Source of the DNA: Climacium dendroides
Lineage: Eukaryota > Streptophyta > Bryopsida > Hypnales > Climaciaceae
DNA length: 64,000 bases
Reading direction: 5' to 3'
NCBI GenBank assembly: GCA_950106755.1
Contig: OX467083.1
Coordinates: forward strand, 2,269,501-2,333,500
Under the pieces are notes generated by a model. The model did no database searches. It was not told where the DNA came from and saw only the letters and a list, made by a program, of their open reading frames with translations. Position numbers and translations under genes: made by a program. Shown here piece by piece: positions 1-13,621 of this stretch (the first letter of the stretch is position 1; each line of letters opens with the position of its first letter).

Positions 1-2387
1 CATGGCTTTTACAACTACATTTGTAGAAAATTTGAAATGGGAACCTCACTAATAGCCCAAGAACAACAAAAAGTCCCTAGATGGTTCAATTTTCATTGAA
101 TATGTGAATGCAATTCAATCAAGAAATGATTGAGTGTGATTGTTGGTGAAGTTTTTGAGAATGGAGAAGACACTTTAGGTTGTCACTCTACATCCTCGTA
201 TCTTTTTTTCTACATCTCAAAATGATTTGAAAAGAATTACAGATCAATATCATGATATATATTTGTAGGAAAAAAAATTAGAATTTTTGAAGCAATTTTA
301 AGCATTTTAATTTCAACATTCTGATTTCACCATATGTATAAAGTATTGTCTAAGTGAATACATTTCATCAATCTTGTCAACAGTGGCATTTTCTCAAAAA
401 ATGTGCAATATTGTCAATATTTTTTTTGTTAGAAAGCTACTTAAGTCATTTTTCATTTCAATGGTGTTGATCATCAAAATTATTCTATACAAATGAGGTA
501 TTATGCTTGCTAAAAGAACTAGTAAGGAAAACAAGAACTATTCTCAAATACCCTTGGTCTTTTAGGGGTTAACTAAACCATCAAATATTCCAAATATTTA
601 TTCAGTCAATTTCGAGTGCAAAGTTTAGGAAAAAACAAAATCTTGCATAAAAATCCCCGAAGGTTTTGGAATAAAAAATCTTATATAAAAATCTTTATAA
701 ATCATTTTTTTTAGGATTCAAACATATATTGGAATTTTGGCAATGTTGCATACTCTATTTTGGCAATAAAAAACAATGTTCCATACTCTATTAGAAACAT
801 TTCTTTTTAAAAATAAGAATTTTTTTTTAGTATCTTAAATTGTCCCTAAAACCTTAAAGATGAAAAGTGTATTTTGGATTATTTTGGAAAAAAAGATCAT
901 AATGGAAAATAAAAGTTTTTTTCATACAATTTCTTTTGAAGGATTTGCTTGAATTCATTTTCAATGGATGGTGTTGGATATTCATTTCTAGTAATATTTT
1001 CTTCTTTCCTACAATAAAAAATGTAAAATTCATGTAGTGTATTTTGTCAACATATATTTTTTTTCCTTGATCGGGATGTTTGCCATGTAAGTGTTCATTT
1101 TTGAATTTAAGTTCAATCAATGAAATGAATGTTATCAAATTTAGTTTCTATTTTAATTTAAAATTGTGGAAAAATCCTAAAATAAGATATTATATAGCAA
1201 TTTTAACCTTTGGATCTATAATCAAAGAGTGCTATTTTCTAATTTTAAAATGGCACAGTAAAAAAAATTGCACTTTGATGTTCTAAACTATAATACAATT
1301 CCAAAGAAAAATTTTCATTTTTTTGGAGAAAATATTGCATTTGATATGAATAGTGAATTGTTTCACTTTTTTTTAGAAATGCATTGTAATTCCAAATTTC
1401 CACAAAATATATGTGAAATTTCTATGACTAATGGAATACATGTAATCACACAAAAAATAAATACAAAATATTAGATTCATAGATGGTTGCAAAATGAAGT
1501 ATGAAAAATTAGTTAGACTTATAGGCTTGACATGGAATCTTGACAACTATGAACTTGTTGTGTTGTACTTTACAGGTGTGTAATGACCAATAGCCAATAT
1601 TGGATCCTATGTTTGTCAATGTAATTCCCCCCAAGTATATGCCTCATAGTTGCAATATAGACCCTATGTTTCACTCATTTCTGTGTGAGGCCCATTGGTT
1701 GCCTCAAAGACTTTTCAACTTTCTCATTAAAAAAATTCCAATCCAAAAAACATTTCAACTCCTTCAATTGAAAAGACAATAAGTTCTCTCAATAGACTTC
1801 AAATTTCCATTTTATTTTTGTGGCTTCAAAATTCATTTATTTTTGTCATAGCTTCATTGTACCACCTTAGCCTTGGTTTCATTTCATCATTCTGGTTGTG
1901 GTTGTAAATGTCCCCCATGGCCACAAACTGAATCCTATATTTGTCTATATAGAAATCCCAAAGGTCTTTCTAAAAATTAGCTAAACCAATTTTGACCTAA
2001 AGATCTTCAATGAAATATAAAATATTTTATGAATCCATTATGATCTAAAGGTTATTTCTCAAATTTGTTAAGCATTTAAATTAGTTAGAGTGTTGAAGAA
2101 TGAAGAGTCCACTTTAGGCTTTTTGTTGATTTTGCCATACTCTAGAGACTTTATACTTTTGAAACTTTATACATGACTTTTAGGATAAATTCTAATTTTT
2201 GTGTTTTGCAAATAGGACTTTATTCTATGCCATTCCAACAATTATTGCAAAAGTCATAAGATTCTTTCAATTTTTATGTCAATGCAAGCATTTGAGTAAT
2301 TTTTTACTAAATTTTTTATTTTATTGGATAGATTGATGTTCAAAAATCTTTGATTTATTCTATTTGATTAATTCCTTAAGGATTCAG
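1..2387. other. AT-rich intergenic DNA
   Basis: This stretch has no supported gene. It consists of A/T homopolymer runs and short reading frames on both strands whose translations (rich in Phe, Lys, Asn, Ile) look like chance frames in AT-rich DNA. I see no terminal repeats or target duplications. It could be old, unrecognisable transposon debris. Confidence 0.6.
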
Positions 2388-2392
2388 GTTAA

Positions 2393-3866
2393 TGTGAGTG
2401 ATTTTCACCATGAGGCAAAAACCGTTCACAAATTTGGGCCAGAAGAGGAATATATAGAACCTCTAAACTAAATTCACTTCCAAGCGATGGACTCCTACAA
2501 GTGATGTGACAAAATTGTGTCTCAATGGCACTACTTTAGGAGGGAGCAACTCTTGTCTTTTCTTCCCAAATACCCTTTTAACTATTTTCCATCACCAAAT
2601 TGAGCCATGGATTAAAAGGGGATCCCTCCTAAAGCAAAATCTACCTCAAATGTGCAAATGAAGGCCTCAAATGGCCTCAAATGGATTCATCAAACTAATT
2701 CCAACACACCTTCAATAAACCAACACTCCATTTCTTACACATCCCATTGCATTTATCCCTTCCATTCAGTGTTTTTCATGCAATGTTAAAGAATTCTATT
2801 CTCTAACCTTCAAAATGTGCTTTTCATGTCAATCAATTGATCCATCAAAAACCTCAAATTGGGCTTCTTCCTAGGGTAGTAGACCTCTTACTGAAAAATG
2901 GCTGCCGTGGATTCACCTAAGCTCTAAATGGCGCAAGAACAGTCCCTTTGGAAAGCTAACCTCCTCAACTTACTTCCCTCCAAAATTCAGCTCCTTGCGC
3001 TTCACCAATTTGCTGCAATCACTGTCCACAGTTGCAACTCCGAAACCCTGCACCAGTTGACCTCCCGCCACAAAATCTATCACCGCCACCATGTTTGAGC
3101 TCCAAATTGGGTGACATTGGTCTTGATCAAAACCTGACTTGAAGGCGCAGCTCCCCTTGAAATATCAGCTCCTAATTCAAAGTTGGTTGTCCTTCCAAGT
3201 CTTCCAACCTCACTCTTCCTTCTTCCCTCAAGCCAACTTTCCATTTGACCTTGGTAAGTTAGCTTTTTCACTAATCTCCCCTCATGAAATGATGAAACCT
3301 ACTCGACTAATTGTCCTATCCTTGCTCCCTACTCATTCTATTTCTTAGTGTAGTACTCCTTGCATTTTCTCTCCCATTCCTCCTCTAAAACACACCAAAA
3401 CCAAAAAACACAAGAAAAAAGGAGGGAGAAAGAGCTCCTAACCCTAATTCAACTTTTACCCCAACTTCCTAACTAACACTCCTAATCACTTCATCCATCA
3501 CTAATTTACTGAAAATCCATTAAATCAATACTTATTGCCTAAAGTAGTGTTTCTACCATTAGGTTAGTTTTAAGTTTGATAGCTTCTTTTGTGCTTTTCA
3601 TATTTCTTCTTTTTTGTTGGTTTTCAATTTATATTTTGATCCATTTTCAACTTCTAATCTTTGCTTCCAATTCCTTTTTGTATTTTTTTATCTTTTAAAT
3701 ATTTTCGGTTTGCAATTTTGATCTAGTTTCTTGTCCTATGCACTAAAAGCCTTCTAACTAATGGTTATAGTTTACTCTAATGTACTAACATTCTTGAACT
3801 TAAAATCTCATACATAGTGTTTACATTTTCAATTATCTTAAAGGTGAATCATTATGGTGGTTCAAA
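2393..3866 (+). mobile_element. Solo LTR, copy A (1474 bp), 5-bp TSD GTTAA
   Basis: The element begins TGTGAGTGATTTTCACC and ends GGTGGTTCAAA. It is flanked by the exact 5-bp direct repeat GTTAA (2388-2392 and 3867-3871). A diverged second copy lies at 30844-32481 with the same ends and its own 5-bp duplication, so the boundaries are confirmed independently. TG at the start, TCACA at the end in the better-preserved copy and 5-bp duplications are the signature of LTR retrotransposon integration. No internal region, primer-binding site or second LTR accompanies it, so I read it as a solo LTR left by LTR-LTR recombination. Its reading frames (such as 3139-3348) are not conserved in copy B. A short non-coding LTR-type element (TRIM/LARD) is the alternative. 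Confidence 0.8.
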
Positions 3867-3871
3867 GTTAA

Positions 3872-6800
3872 TTCTTTATAAAATTGATTATAGGTTGAAT
3901 ATTTATAATTTACATTACTTTTTTCCTTAAATTTAGAATGTTAACCTTCAGAGGACAAGTTGGTCATTGTAGAAATCATGTGTTTGGATACAATATAAAT
4001 TGTTAGCTTAAAAAAATGAAAAGGCACTCATTAAAAGTCAAACTATTATAGAAGACCTGTCCTTTTCACACAAAATTTGGAGGATGAATAGTTGCATTTT
4101 TGTCCTACATAAGAGAAATTCATTGTCATTCATTGGACCATTGTAGTTTGCAACGTTCTTATTGGGTTAAGTTGAATTGATTATAGGTTGAATATTTGTA
4201 ATTTTCACAATTTTTTCTTTAAGTTCAAAATGTCAAGTAGTTCTTTCTAGGCTCTATAATTCATGTAAAAATTTCTATCACCAAAGTATGTAGAGCTCAA
4301 AATAGAGTCCCAAACCCTTTAATAATAATGTACCCTATAATTATATGCCTAGCATTCGTCTATGCAAAAAAAATTAAAAACTATTGTCACTTTGAACAAT
4401 AGTTTCAATAATAAAGTGAATTTTAGTCAATCATCGGAGAGAAGGAAAACCCTAGTAAGTAAAGTAATAATCTTTAAAAATTGCCTATAATTAAAACTTA
4501 TCAACTTGACTTGAATTTTTTTTTTAATTGAAAATATTTTAAATATTTAATTCACAATCAATTTTAGAAGAAAAAAATCAAATTTTCTTTTCAAATGTTT
4601 TTTAAAAATTTGATTCTTATGGAAATAATCTATAAATCATATTTTACATCCTTTTAAAGCAATCACCATTAAAATTTTCATTTGAGTTTTATTTAATCTT
4701 CACAATTTTGGAAATTTTGACTAATCTAATTATTGGTCCCTAAAAGACTAATCATATTTATGAAGGACGCAATTATATTTGACTTGAAATTTTTTTCTAC
4801 TTAAGTCATAAAGACTAACTAATGATTTTATTTAAGTAGGATTTTTGTTTATATAATTGGATCTTCAAAAATTATTAGGAAATTTTTACTGAATACTTTT
4901 GAGAAAAAAATCTATCCATTTATATCAAAAAAATATTTTTTAAAATTAAAATTTGGTACGATTGGTTAAAAATATGAGATTTTCAATATTAATGCTCAAA
5001 TTTCACCTGCATACATGATTTTTATTTATTGAATAAATTTCAAATTATGATTTTATTTCAATAAACATAATCTTGAAGGCCCTAAGTAAATGTTCTATCA
5101 CACCTTTTGAGTACTCTGTAATATCTCACAATTTTGGCTAATTATTCAATTTATTTTGAATTTAAAGTATTTTTTAAAATTCAATTGCTTTTAATTTAAA
5201 GTATTTTTATTTGATAATGAAAATCATGAATTCAATTATATAGATGTAATCTTGAACTAAAAAATTATGAATCATATGTGTATGTCAAATAAAAATAAAT
5301 TTATAATAAAACTAATAAAAATTTTAAAATCCAAATTTATGAAGGAATCCTTGAGTTTCTATCATGTAAATTTTATAATTTAATGATTTAAATAATAATT
5401 TTCTTAAATGATTATGTATAGATGAAAATAAACTTCAATCTTGAAACAATGACTAATTGTTTTGAGTGAATCAATTCTTGTAGTTGAAAATGCATTTTTT
5501 AGTTTTGCTACAACCAATTTATGGTTGCATAAGCAATTAGGGGTTAAATATTTTAGAGATTATTAAGAAAACTTATATTACTCTAACTATTTGTATTGGC
5601 AATTTTCAATTTTATATAGAAAATATAAATACTTTAGATTTTCCTACATAATGTATCCTCTTTTCACTAATTTTTTAATTATGAAATTATGAAATGAATA
5701 TGAGTACCTTTTTTTTTAAATTATTTACTTTCTACTAATTCATAAACAAGGTGTCCAACATATTATTTAAAATGCATTCAAGATATAGGATGCACATTTT
5801 TGTAAAGGAAGTTTGAAAGATGAATTTTTTCTTTTGAGAAGGATTGGAAGAAACTTGTTTTTGAAGATTAAGGAATGTGGTCTTATAGTCAATAGGGGAT
5901 TTTCATTTGGTAAGTTTTGGAAGACATACTTGAATAAAGTAATCCTACAATTGAATTTGTTAAAAAATATTAAAAGATGAAGATTTTATCTTTGATTTGA
6001 GAAAGACTGTTAATGAACTTAAGGTTCATAAACATTATAGAATTGAGGGAAAAAAGTGCAAAAAATATTTTAATTAAATTAATTTTGGTATAATTTTTTT
6101 ATGTAATTTCATAAATGCAATTATTTTAAAATTATTATCATATTCAAAAAAATTTAAGAAACTAAAATAAAGGAATCATTTACTTTTTATTTTTTTGATT
6201 AAATTAAGACATTAAAAAAACTAATGAGATAAAATAATTGTGGAATATTACTTGATAGATACAATACATGCATTTCTATTATTGGCATTTTAGTTAAAGT
6301 GTATTTTAGGATTTGAAATATCAATCTATCAAATTGTGAATGAAAAAAAATTAAAAAATGAAATAACGTTTTTTTAGTTCCTCAATTCCTAAGGGCTAAA
6401 TTGCATTTTTTGGCAACATAGCAATTTTAGGTAGGCACTTCAAAAAAATATATTTTTTAAGAAATAAAATTTTGAACTTAGTTTCCTACATTTATATAGA
6501 TGTGAAAAGCTCTGAATCAATCCATTTTGATTAACCTTTAAGTGCCTAAGCTTCTCCTAGGGTGTTTTTCCTATGATAAAAGAGCATGGGCTTATATTAT
6601 CTCCAATGAAGCAAATTGTTTGTTTGTTTTTGCAAAATTTGTCCGTATAGATGTTTAAAGTGCTTGCTTATTAATATGTATATCAATTTTGAGTGTAAAA
6701 TTGCATAGGAGTTGTGAGATTATAGCAAGAGAAATGTATGCATTCTATTTTTAGTATGTTGCCTTTCCCCACAATGTTTCAAAAATTTGCATATAAAAGT

Positions 6801-7664
6801 TTTTGGGATGGGAGGTGACTTGAACAACTACAAATAGTGTTAGTACACTAAAATGCACTTTCAAAAAAATTAATTTCAAATGAAGAGCTATCAAACTCAT
6901 TACACAATCCACCTTGCAATTGTAGAAATGCATTTTCTTAAAAAAATAGTAATTGCAAATAACTCCAAATCAACACTTGCAAGTTTAAATTTTCAATAGT
7001 GAAAATCATGAAAACACTTACTCTTTCTATTGGGGCCATTTTCAAAGCAAATGAATATGTACAATATTTTAGATCTCAAATCAAGTGAAATTGGCAAGCT
7101 TTGCTAAAAGCCAAGAAATCAAGTAAAATTGCAAGCTTTACTCTTCCACTAATGGTACATATATGCCTTTGAGGACCTCTCAAAATAAAATGTTTATATT
7201 TTTAATGAAATTTTTTTTTTAAAAATCCAATAGTTAACCTTCAATATTGCATGTAAAAAATTTTAGACCGGTCAAAGGAATTTAATTGCCCATACCAAAA
7301 TGAGCTTGAAAATTTGAAGCAACTATATATGGTTGCTTAGGCATTTAGAAGTTAACAAGATGAAAGTTGTGAGGAATTTTAGTTTGTAGGCACTTATAGA
7401 ACCTCTACTCTAAAATAAACTTTGAAGTCCTTTATTGAACTCAATTTTCAATATTTTAGAAAAAAATAAAATCATAGGATGAAGATTATTTATTACAACA
7501 TTACAACCATTGGAATTGAAATTTTTTAATTCCATAACTAAATTCTTAACAATTTAATCTTTTTAATCATACTCTACCTCTTTCTACTTACTATTTTTTT
7601 CAAGGATGAATGTAAAATATTTTTTGTTGAATTTTTTTATATATATTTCCAACTTACTTACTAT
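3872..7664. other. AT-rich intergenic DNA
   Basis: No gene is supported. A local direct duplication is visible: a segment with GATTATAGGTTGAATATTT occurs near 3884-3955 and again, diverged, near 4171-4245. Its ancestry may involve material beside the solo LTR. The remainder is poly-A/T rich with no recognisable domain in any frame. Confidence 0.5.
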
Positions 7665-7765
7665 GTCTTAAACATATTGTGGAGAATAACAAGTTGTAGG
7701 ATCTACACATCTTGTGTAAAAAGTTTAAAAGATGAAATCTAACCATTTGGGAAGAGTTGAAATTA
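7665..7765 (-). repeat. Dispersed repeat segment, inverse copy at 25705-25800
   Basis: The minus strand here contains CCCAAATGGTTAGATTTCATC followed by a segment with GATCCTACAACTTGT. The same order of motifs, diverged, is on the plus strand at 25705-25800. The two are therefore copies of one interspersed repeat in opposite orientation. Its type is unknown. Confidence 0.5.
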
Positions 7766-7878
7766 ATTCTTTTTGAAATCCAAGTGACATGATCTAGCAA
7801 TTGGTAAGGTTTCTTATTTTGAAATTTTGAGAGGATGTACTCTAACAAGTTAACTAAATAATTCTATAGTTGGATTTG

Positions 7879-8295
7879 TCAATGAATAAATAAAGACAAA
7901 GATTTTAGCCTTGCTTTGGATTTGACTACTTTGGAGCAACTTTGGGCGTGAAAACACCGAAAAGCTTTAGGGGTTAACTTGATGTATGCATTTTTAAGTC
8001 TTGAACAAATTTTAATTGATTTTTCCTTTTGGTCAAAACATTCTACTTGCAATTCTTCACAATTCTTATTCTCATAAGAATTCTCCAAGTCATCTTGCGA
8101 ACGGGGCCGTTTTTGGTTTCGGAACTTGTAGAACTCTTCAACTATACATCTCGTATCCACACTTTGTGAAGAACATTGAAGTGATTTTGTTTCATCCAAA
8201 GGTAGATGCATAGAACAATCCTCATCAATTGTCTCTAGTGAACTAGACCATTTTGTTTTTCTAAACTTGTTGGATTTTCCACGTTGAGAAGACAT
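7879..8295 (-). CDS. Hypothetical 138-aa protein (weak)
   Basis: This is an open frame starting at an ATG with residues MSSQRGKSNKFRKTKWSSS and ending FIH. The product would be basic and hydrophilic, with Lys/Arg-rich ends and several Cys in the C-terminal third. I recognise no domain. It differs from surrounding chance frames in being longer and of balanced composition, so it could be a surviving exon of an old gene or transposon ORF. There is no second exon, conserved motif or nearby partner to support expression. Confidence 0.25.
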   Translation of the reverse strand: MSSQRGKSNKFRKTKWSSSLETIDEDCSMHLPLDETKSLQCSSQSVDTRCIVEEFYKFRNQKRPRSQDDLENSYENKNCEELQVECFDQKEKSIKICSRLKNAYIKLTPKAFRCFHAQSCSKVVKSKARLKSLSLFIH

Positions 8296-9510
8296 TTTGA
8301 TATCAATGCACTATATGAAATCTAATTGATAAAGCAAAGATGAATTGAGAACATAAAACGAAAGAACCAAAAAAACGTAAATAGCTTTGAATGCTACAAT
8401 TGAAGAAAACGATAGTCAATGTAAATTATAAAAAAAAAACTATTTCCCCCAATAATAAAATCCATTAAGAATTTGTGAAAAGTAAAGAATATAAAATGAG
8501 TGAAGCCTAAACCTTATATAGTACTGAATGCCACAATGAAAGTAAAAGATCCTTAATGTAAAAGTGGAAGTAAAAGTAAAAGTAAAAACCTTTTAAATTA
8601 AAGTACCTTCCCATAACTGAAAGCTACTGTACAATAGTAAAAGTTGGTGATGGCGATGAATTGACCCGGGCCCACCCCCAATTTTTCATCCATCCCGGAT
8701 CCTTTTATTCATCCATCATCTGGATGGTTGACTCTGTGGAGTAGGACTTGGGAGTTGGGAGTCTTGTTGCCCCCCCCCCTTCATAACTTTTTCTCAGATT
8801 CTGTATCCTACTCATGCTGACTGAACTAAGAGCTTTATTAATACTCCTGAATTTTCGTATAAAAAACATAAAGGAAGAAATGACACTATGTAAAAAACAA
8901 AACCCTTGGGCCCCCCCTTTATTGGTCTCATAAATTCATTATGTTTCCCATAACTATTCTATAGTCTAGAGTTATAAGCTTACTGGATGAGGGTAGGCCT
9001 GTACAGTCCCCTGAGCTGTATAGTTGTACCCCCACATTTGTGACAATTCATTGAATTAACTTAGTTTCACCTTAGCCACAACTCCTTTATGGAGGTTGGG
9101 GACATCATCATACTGCACCAGGGATTTCTTTTCCTTTTTCATTGATGGGGGGGCAGGCAGGCAGTGCAGGAAAGGGATGCAGGGGTTACATCTGTGGGAA
9201 TGGATGAAACGAGGATGAAACTGAAATTATTCATCCAAAAGAATGGACGGAAATATCCGCCAATAAGTGAGGTTGATATGAGAATATGTAGGAATTCAAA
9301 TGATTTCATCCACTGAAAATGGGGAATTGTATCCGTCAATATTCCTTCCAAAAAAAATTGTAGCTCTTGTGAGCGAAATGGGAATAAAATCCCCGGGTGA
9401 CATTTACACATAACCTTAAAAATAAATGAATATGATTGTGACTACAAGTTTCAAAATGCATAATTCCAAATACAAGAATTTTTTGTTCAGTCAAGATATC
9501 ACTCACAAGG
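8296..9510. other. Intergenic DNA with GC-rich patches
   Basis: No gene is supported. It contains an AGTAAA-rich simple repeat near 8565-8590 and a more GC-rich block (about 8640-9410) with C- and G-homopolymers, CCCGGG near both ends and repeated GGATGA/TCATCC motifs. The block looks like an inserted element, but I could not find matched terminal repeats or a target duplication. Confidence 0.4.
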
Positions 9511-9651
9511 TAAGGTAGAAGGTCTATAAACCATCCCTTTAATCCTACCTATCAAATCAACTATAGTTATAGATATTTCAAGGAACATGTCACTCCTTCC
9601 TACATAGGGGATGTATTTAGAGTCTTGATTGTTTATAGACCCCCTACCTTA
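9511..9651. mobile_element. Small TA-flanked inverted-repeat element (MITE candidate)
   Basis: Two inverted 21-bp ends match at 19 of 21 positions: TAAGGTAGAAGGTCTATAAA at 9511 and its inverse ending CCCCCTACCTTA at 9651. Reading the outermost TA as a target duplication leaves a 19-bp TIR starting AGGTAG. TA duplication and short length fit Tc1/mariner-type (Stowaway-like) MITEs, although the terminal sequence is not the usual CTCCCTCC. There is no coding capacity. Confidence 0.55.
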
Positions 9652-12600
9652 ATGTAAAACATACCCAAATTCACCCCAAAACCAATTGGCAATAAGGCCC
9701 CAATTGTGTCATGTTGCATTCTAATCAATAGTGAAAATTGTTAAGGGGTTGCATTACGACAACATCAATGTAGGACACAGGTTGAAAGGTCAGAATTAGA
9801 TCAAAAAGGTGCAATTTTATAACTCCAATGAACACCATTTTGTAGTTTCTTCACATTGCAAAAGTTTCATTCATTTTCCCACAATCTTGAAGGACATTTT
9901 TGGATTACTATTGCATCTGTGTGGAAAATTATTGAGCAACATTACAATCCATGTGGACAAGAATAGTCATATCTTTTAGATAATAATGGGAAGCTATATG
10001 TTTTTACTTTGGCCACCTACAATGTGTTTATTTTTTAAGAATAAGTTGACCTAAACACATACATGTGAAAACTCCTTGTGATTGTTGTATTAATACAAAA
10101 ATAGTTGTGAGTTTGATCACTCTAAATATGTGCAATGAAAAAATGGAAGACAATAGGTCATCCTACTTTATGTATGCTTCAATCAAGTATAAATGAATTT
10201 GTCACAAGTTTAGTTGGTGGGTACAATCTAATACATATGGTGGATATGATTGAAGTTGTACGATTATATTTAAGGTTTATCCCTATGTACCTTGGTATGT
10301 TCAAGATAAAAAAAAAATTTAGAGACTTTGATTCCTATTGAAGTGAGATTTTTGCAATATATGAAATTTATTTTTAACCACTTGTTATTAATTCATATTA
10401 TATATATTCTTTCTATTCTATAACCTACAATAAACTAAGTTTTTTTTTGTCATAGTTCACTACTATATATTGTTCTAAGGACTTTGAAAATTCTATTACA
10501 AGATCCAAATTCAATTTAATATAGAAAAAAGTCTCTTATAAAATCAAGTTTTTTATACAATACATAATTACATTAAAAAAAACTACAAAAATCTCTACAT
10601 TGTCTAGATGAAAATTCTTATACTAAAAGAGTGTTTTGTTAAACTATGTTATGCATATTAAATTTTTAAAATTTTATTGATAACAATTGAAATAATTTTC
10701 AATTTTTCTTGACATAGGTATTTATATTTGTAACAATTGTATTTATCTTTTTCATTCAATTTTAGGATTCTTTTGTCCTTGTATAATCCACTTTGAAGTT
10801 AAAATTTTACATTAATTATCTTGACCTTAGCTAACAACCGCACCCTAGAAGTCAGTGAAAGTTTGTCTAATGAATGCATTGTATATAAAGTTTATAAATA
10901 TAGGTTGCTAGCTAATAGTAAAATAAAGAGATATTCTAAAGGAAAACACCTAGATCACACAAAGAAATTATTCTACATTTATTTCAAAATTTTAAAACTC
11001 ATAAGTTTATCAAACAAATATAACTTTAAAAATAATTTAGAGAAGATTTTGTATTGATCAAACACAAACATACAAGTATATTAACAAGATTCCTTCAAAA
11101 GGTCTACTTGACTTCTAATATATGATGGAATTTAAGGGCTTAAAAAACATTTTTATGCTTTTCGTTTTTTAATATGCATTTCCTAAACAATACAAGGTGT
11201 GGAGTGTCTTTAATTTATTGATGAAGGTCCTAAATTAGTTGTAGAAAATTGAGGTGGATTTTCAAGTGCAAAATTTGATATCAAAATAAACATCTTGGAG
11301 CAAAACTAGTACAAATCACATATTTTATATAGCCACCTTTGGAAGATGATAAGAATTCATGAACCATTGACTACAATTGTCCACTTATCAAATTTTATAA
11401 GTGAAAGAGTTTTTATTGCTAATTTTTCTTGGTGTTGCCTACCTTGCCCCCAAAACTTTAGGAAGTTGGTTCAAGCATATAGTTGGTAAGAAAATTATGG
11501 TTGAAATGATGAAACACTTATATTGTTTGAGTGTCATATGTTAAAAATTCAATTCAAATTCAAGCAATTTTTTTTTATATAAATAAATATTAAAAATACA
11601 TTATATAATTACAATTGTAGTCATATGTTTTGAATGTTTTAAAAATTATATAATTTTAAAATTCTAGTCTGAAATTGTTTTGTATTTTAAATTTTCATGA
11701 TTTTAAAGATTTTTGAGTATCCAAAACAATGAATTTAACTTGGAAATAAGAAAACTTATTCTACTACTTGGTTTGCACCTATTTATCAAAGCAATTAAGT
11801 AAGACTAAAAATACCAAATTATTTTTCTTCAGCATGGTTGCAAATGAGGCTTTCTTTGTACATGTACTATTACACATTCAATAATTCTATTCTATCATTT
11901 CTCTTGTGGAATTTGATCCTAATCTAGTTGTTATACAAGCCTAATATTTATTCGTTTTAAATGTTTTCACTATTTTCTACAAACTTTTTACAAGTTAGTT
12001 TTAATTTTATACATAACTTTTGGAGATATATATCTAAACCTTGTGAAATTTTTTTCATAGTTTTAATTTTGTGTATAACTTTTGGAATTATATTTTTAAA
12101 AAAACTTTGGTGATCAATTAGTTTTTCATGTATTAAATTTTTAATTAATTTTTTTCTCTCCAAACCTCATAGTATTCCCCATACTTTCATCAAATGGAAC
12201 AAAATTACCAAGCATTCTTTGCTTTTACCCTCATATTCATGTCCAAAGAGGTCTATCTATACATATCCACATCTTTTGATAAAAATTTGAGAAATTCAAG
12301 TATTCAATACTCCTTTTGAAGAATAGCTGTCCTTAACAATTAACCTTGAGCCTTGAAAGTCCATATTATTTATGATGTATTGAATGATTTAGGGTGATAT
12401 TATAGCCAAATAACTTCAATTTTAAGCTAATGTTTTTTTTTAAAAATTTCTTTATATAGGAGCTCCTATGATTTTATGAAGACTAAATATATCTACTTTC
12501 TAACCTCTAAAAATTTCATGTTGAACTTATGTATAAGTAATATGATTAATTTATTAAATTTCAAAACTCACTTTGAAGTAGTGACTAGTGACTCTCAAAA

Positions 12601-13621
12601 GTTTTCTATACTTCAAACTTTCTGTAACTAATTGAGAAATCAATTTATTTTAGTATTGAATATTAGACATGTTAAAGTGTACATAATGTATGATAGATTG
12701 TAATGCATAAATTGAAATTTAATTTTAAATAAATAAATTCAGACCAAGAATTACGCCTATTTCTATTGAATTTTTCATCAGTCTCCCGACTTCCGAAAGC
12801 TATTTTTATTACCAATAATTTGAAAAACAAAACAAAAACATGTTGTAAAAACATATTAATATATTTCAATTAACTTTCTATTTTAAAAATCTAAAACAAT
12901 TTTATATTAAAATTTTTAATATATTGAATTGATAAATGATCTTTTTCTTATTTTCTAATTGAATCTCTTAAAGTTCACAAATTTCAAAATTAGAAATTAC
13001 AAGCTACAAATTTTAAAATCTATTATTATTTTATATATTCAAATTTCAAATTTAGATGAGATGAAGATTTCAAAAATTAAAAAAATTCACAATTTTAGAA
13101 AAGTTGTAGATTCTCAACTTTTGATAAGAATACAAAACTCATATGATTCTTTAGTAGAGCTTATTATAAATTTTACTTTAAATCATATGAAAGGATTTTT
13201 TTGTCACCCTTAATTTAATATATTTTGAATATTTAATTTTAAAATATTGAAAACTTTGATTTTTTTATAATAAAAAAATTAATTTCACAAAATTTTATAG
13301 ATGGTTTCAGAATATGACATTTAAATTTAAAAAAAATCATCTATAGGTTCTACCGTCAATTCTTGACTCTTTATTTAGATTGTCATTGGAATAAATATAT
13401 TACAAGAATTTGAGATCATTAGTCCATTGACAAACTTTAAGTTGAATTTGGTTGACTTTGTTCATATATTGACAAATATATGTTCTAATTGAGGTCAAAA
13501 CCAAAATGTTATAATTTTGAGGCATCACAACTAAATTGACTTTCAAGATAACCAATGAAAGTTGAAAAGTTTGTTGAGGAATAAGTTTATAAATTATTTT
13601 ATAAATTAATGAAATTAACCG
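9652..13621. other. AT-rich intergenic DNA
   Basis: No gene, RNA gene or bounded transposon was recognised. Short frames such as 10821-11057 and 12959-13213 have the Ile/Lys/Asn/Phe composition of random AT-rich sequence, with no motif. There is no tandem structure beyond short A/T runs. Confidence 0.55.

Noticed and set aside
8640..9411. A hAT-type element suggested by CCCGGG near both ends of a GC-rich block.
   Set aside because: Only about 7 bp of inverted match (ACCCGGG) and no 8-bp or other direct repeat in the flanks; kept only as an unexplained GC-rich patch.
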